Positions 17,030-17,429 of a stretch of 17,429 nt of DNA are shown one piece after another. Numbering within the stretch: position 1 is the stretch's first letter; each line of letters begins with the position of its first letter. A model generated the notes under the pieces. That model was given only the letters and a program-made list of their open reading frames with translations, was not told where the DNA came from and ran no database searches. The DNA is from TMED26 sp002694075 (GTDB lineage: Bacteria > Pseudomonadota > Alphaproteobacteria > Thalassobaculales > Thalassobaculaceae), in contig JAYYDT010000061.1 in assembly GCA_036160575.1 (NCBI GenBank), positions 1-17,429 of the forward strand, read 5' to 3'. The position numbers and the translations under genes are program-made.

Positions 17030-17429
<400 letters not shown>

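Overview
The window comes from a GC-rich alphaproteobacterium, most likely a Rhodospirillales-type organism. The 5' part of a 16S rRNA gene at the right edge has alphaproteobacterial character: a V1/V2 region about 20 nt shorter than in E. coli and a GACAATGGG-type V3 context. A DUF1489 gene, a family largely confined to Alphaproteobacteria, supports this. All protein genes but one lie on the + strand, packed tightly with several 4-nt stop/start overlaps.

Layout. (1) 1-2609: the 3' end of hyuA and a complete hyuB, a two-subunit ATP-dependent hydantoinase/oxoprolinase pair. (2) 2703-6400: an NADP-type malic enzyme fused to a phosphotransacetylase-like domain (MaeB), followed after 11 nt by an MgtE magnesium channel. 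(3) 6486-16070: a nine-gene co-directional cluster built around leucine/isovalerate catabolism. It holds isovaleryl-CoA dehydrogenase, a RidA-like protein, an SDR oxidoreductase, a DsbA-fold 2-hydroxychromene-2-carboxylate isomerase-like protein, methylcrotonyl-CoA carboxylase beta, an AGE-family sugar epimerase/isomerase, biotin-carrying methylcrotonyl-CoA carboxylase alpha, an SLC13-like carboxylate permease and a DUF1489 protein. (4) 16091-16606, minus strand: an uncharacterised lipoprotein, convergent with the DUF1489 gene. (5) 16607-17029: an rrn promoter/leader with a candidate sigma-70 promoter, a boxB-like hairpin and a boxA element. (6) From about 17030: 16S rRNA, cut by the window end.

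Working together: Ivd makes 3-methylcrotonyl-CoA, and the MccA/MccB biotin carboxylase makes 3-methylglutaconyl-CoA. The two later steps, methylglutaconyl-CoA hydratase and HMG-CoA lyase, are not in the window. The permease could bring in a carboxylate, and malic enzyme could link the resulting acetyl-CoA and C4 acids to pyruvate and NADPH; both points are inference. I found no phage, transposon, CRISPR or defence genes. The main oddities are the passenger genes inside the leucine cluster (AGE epimerase between the two carboxylase subunits, a RidA-like protein lacking the key Arg, a permease with degenerate SNT motifs) and two small hairpins that put the Shine-Dalgarno of the next gene in their loop.
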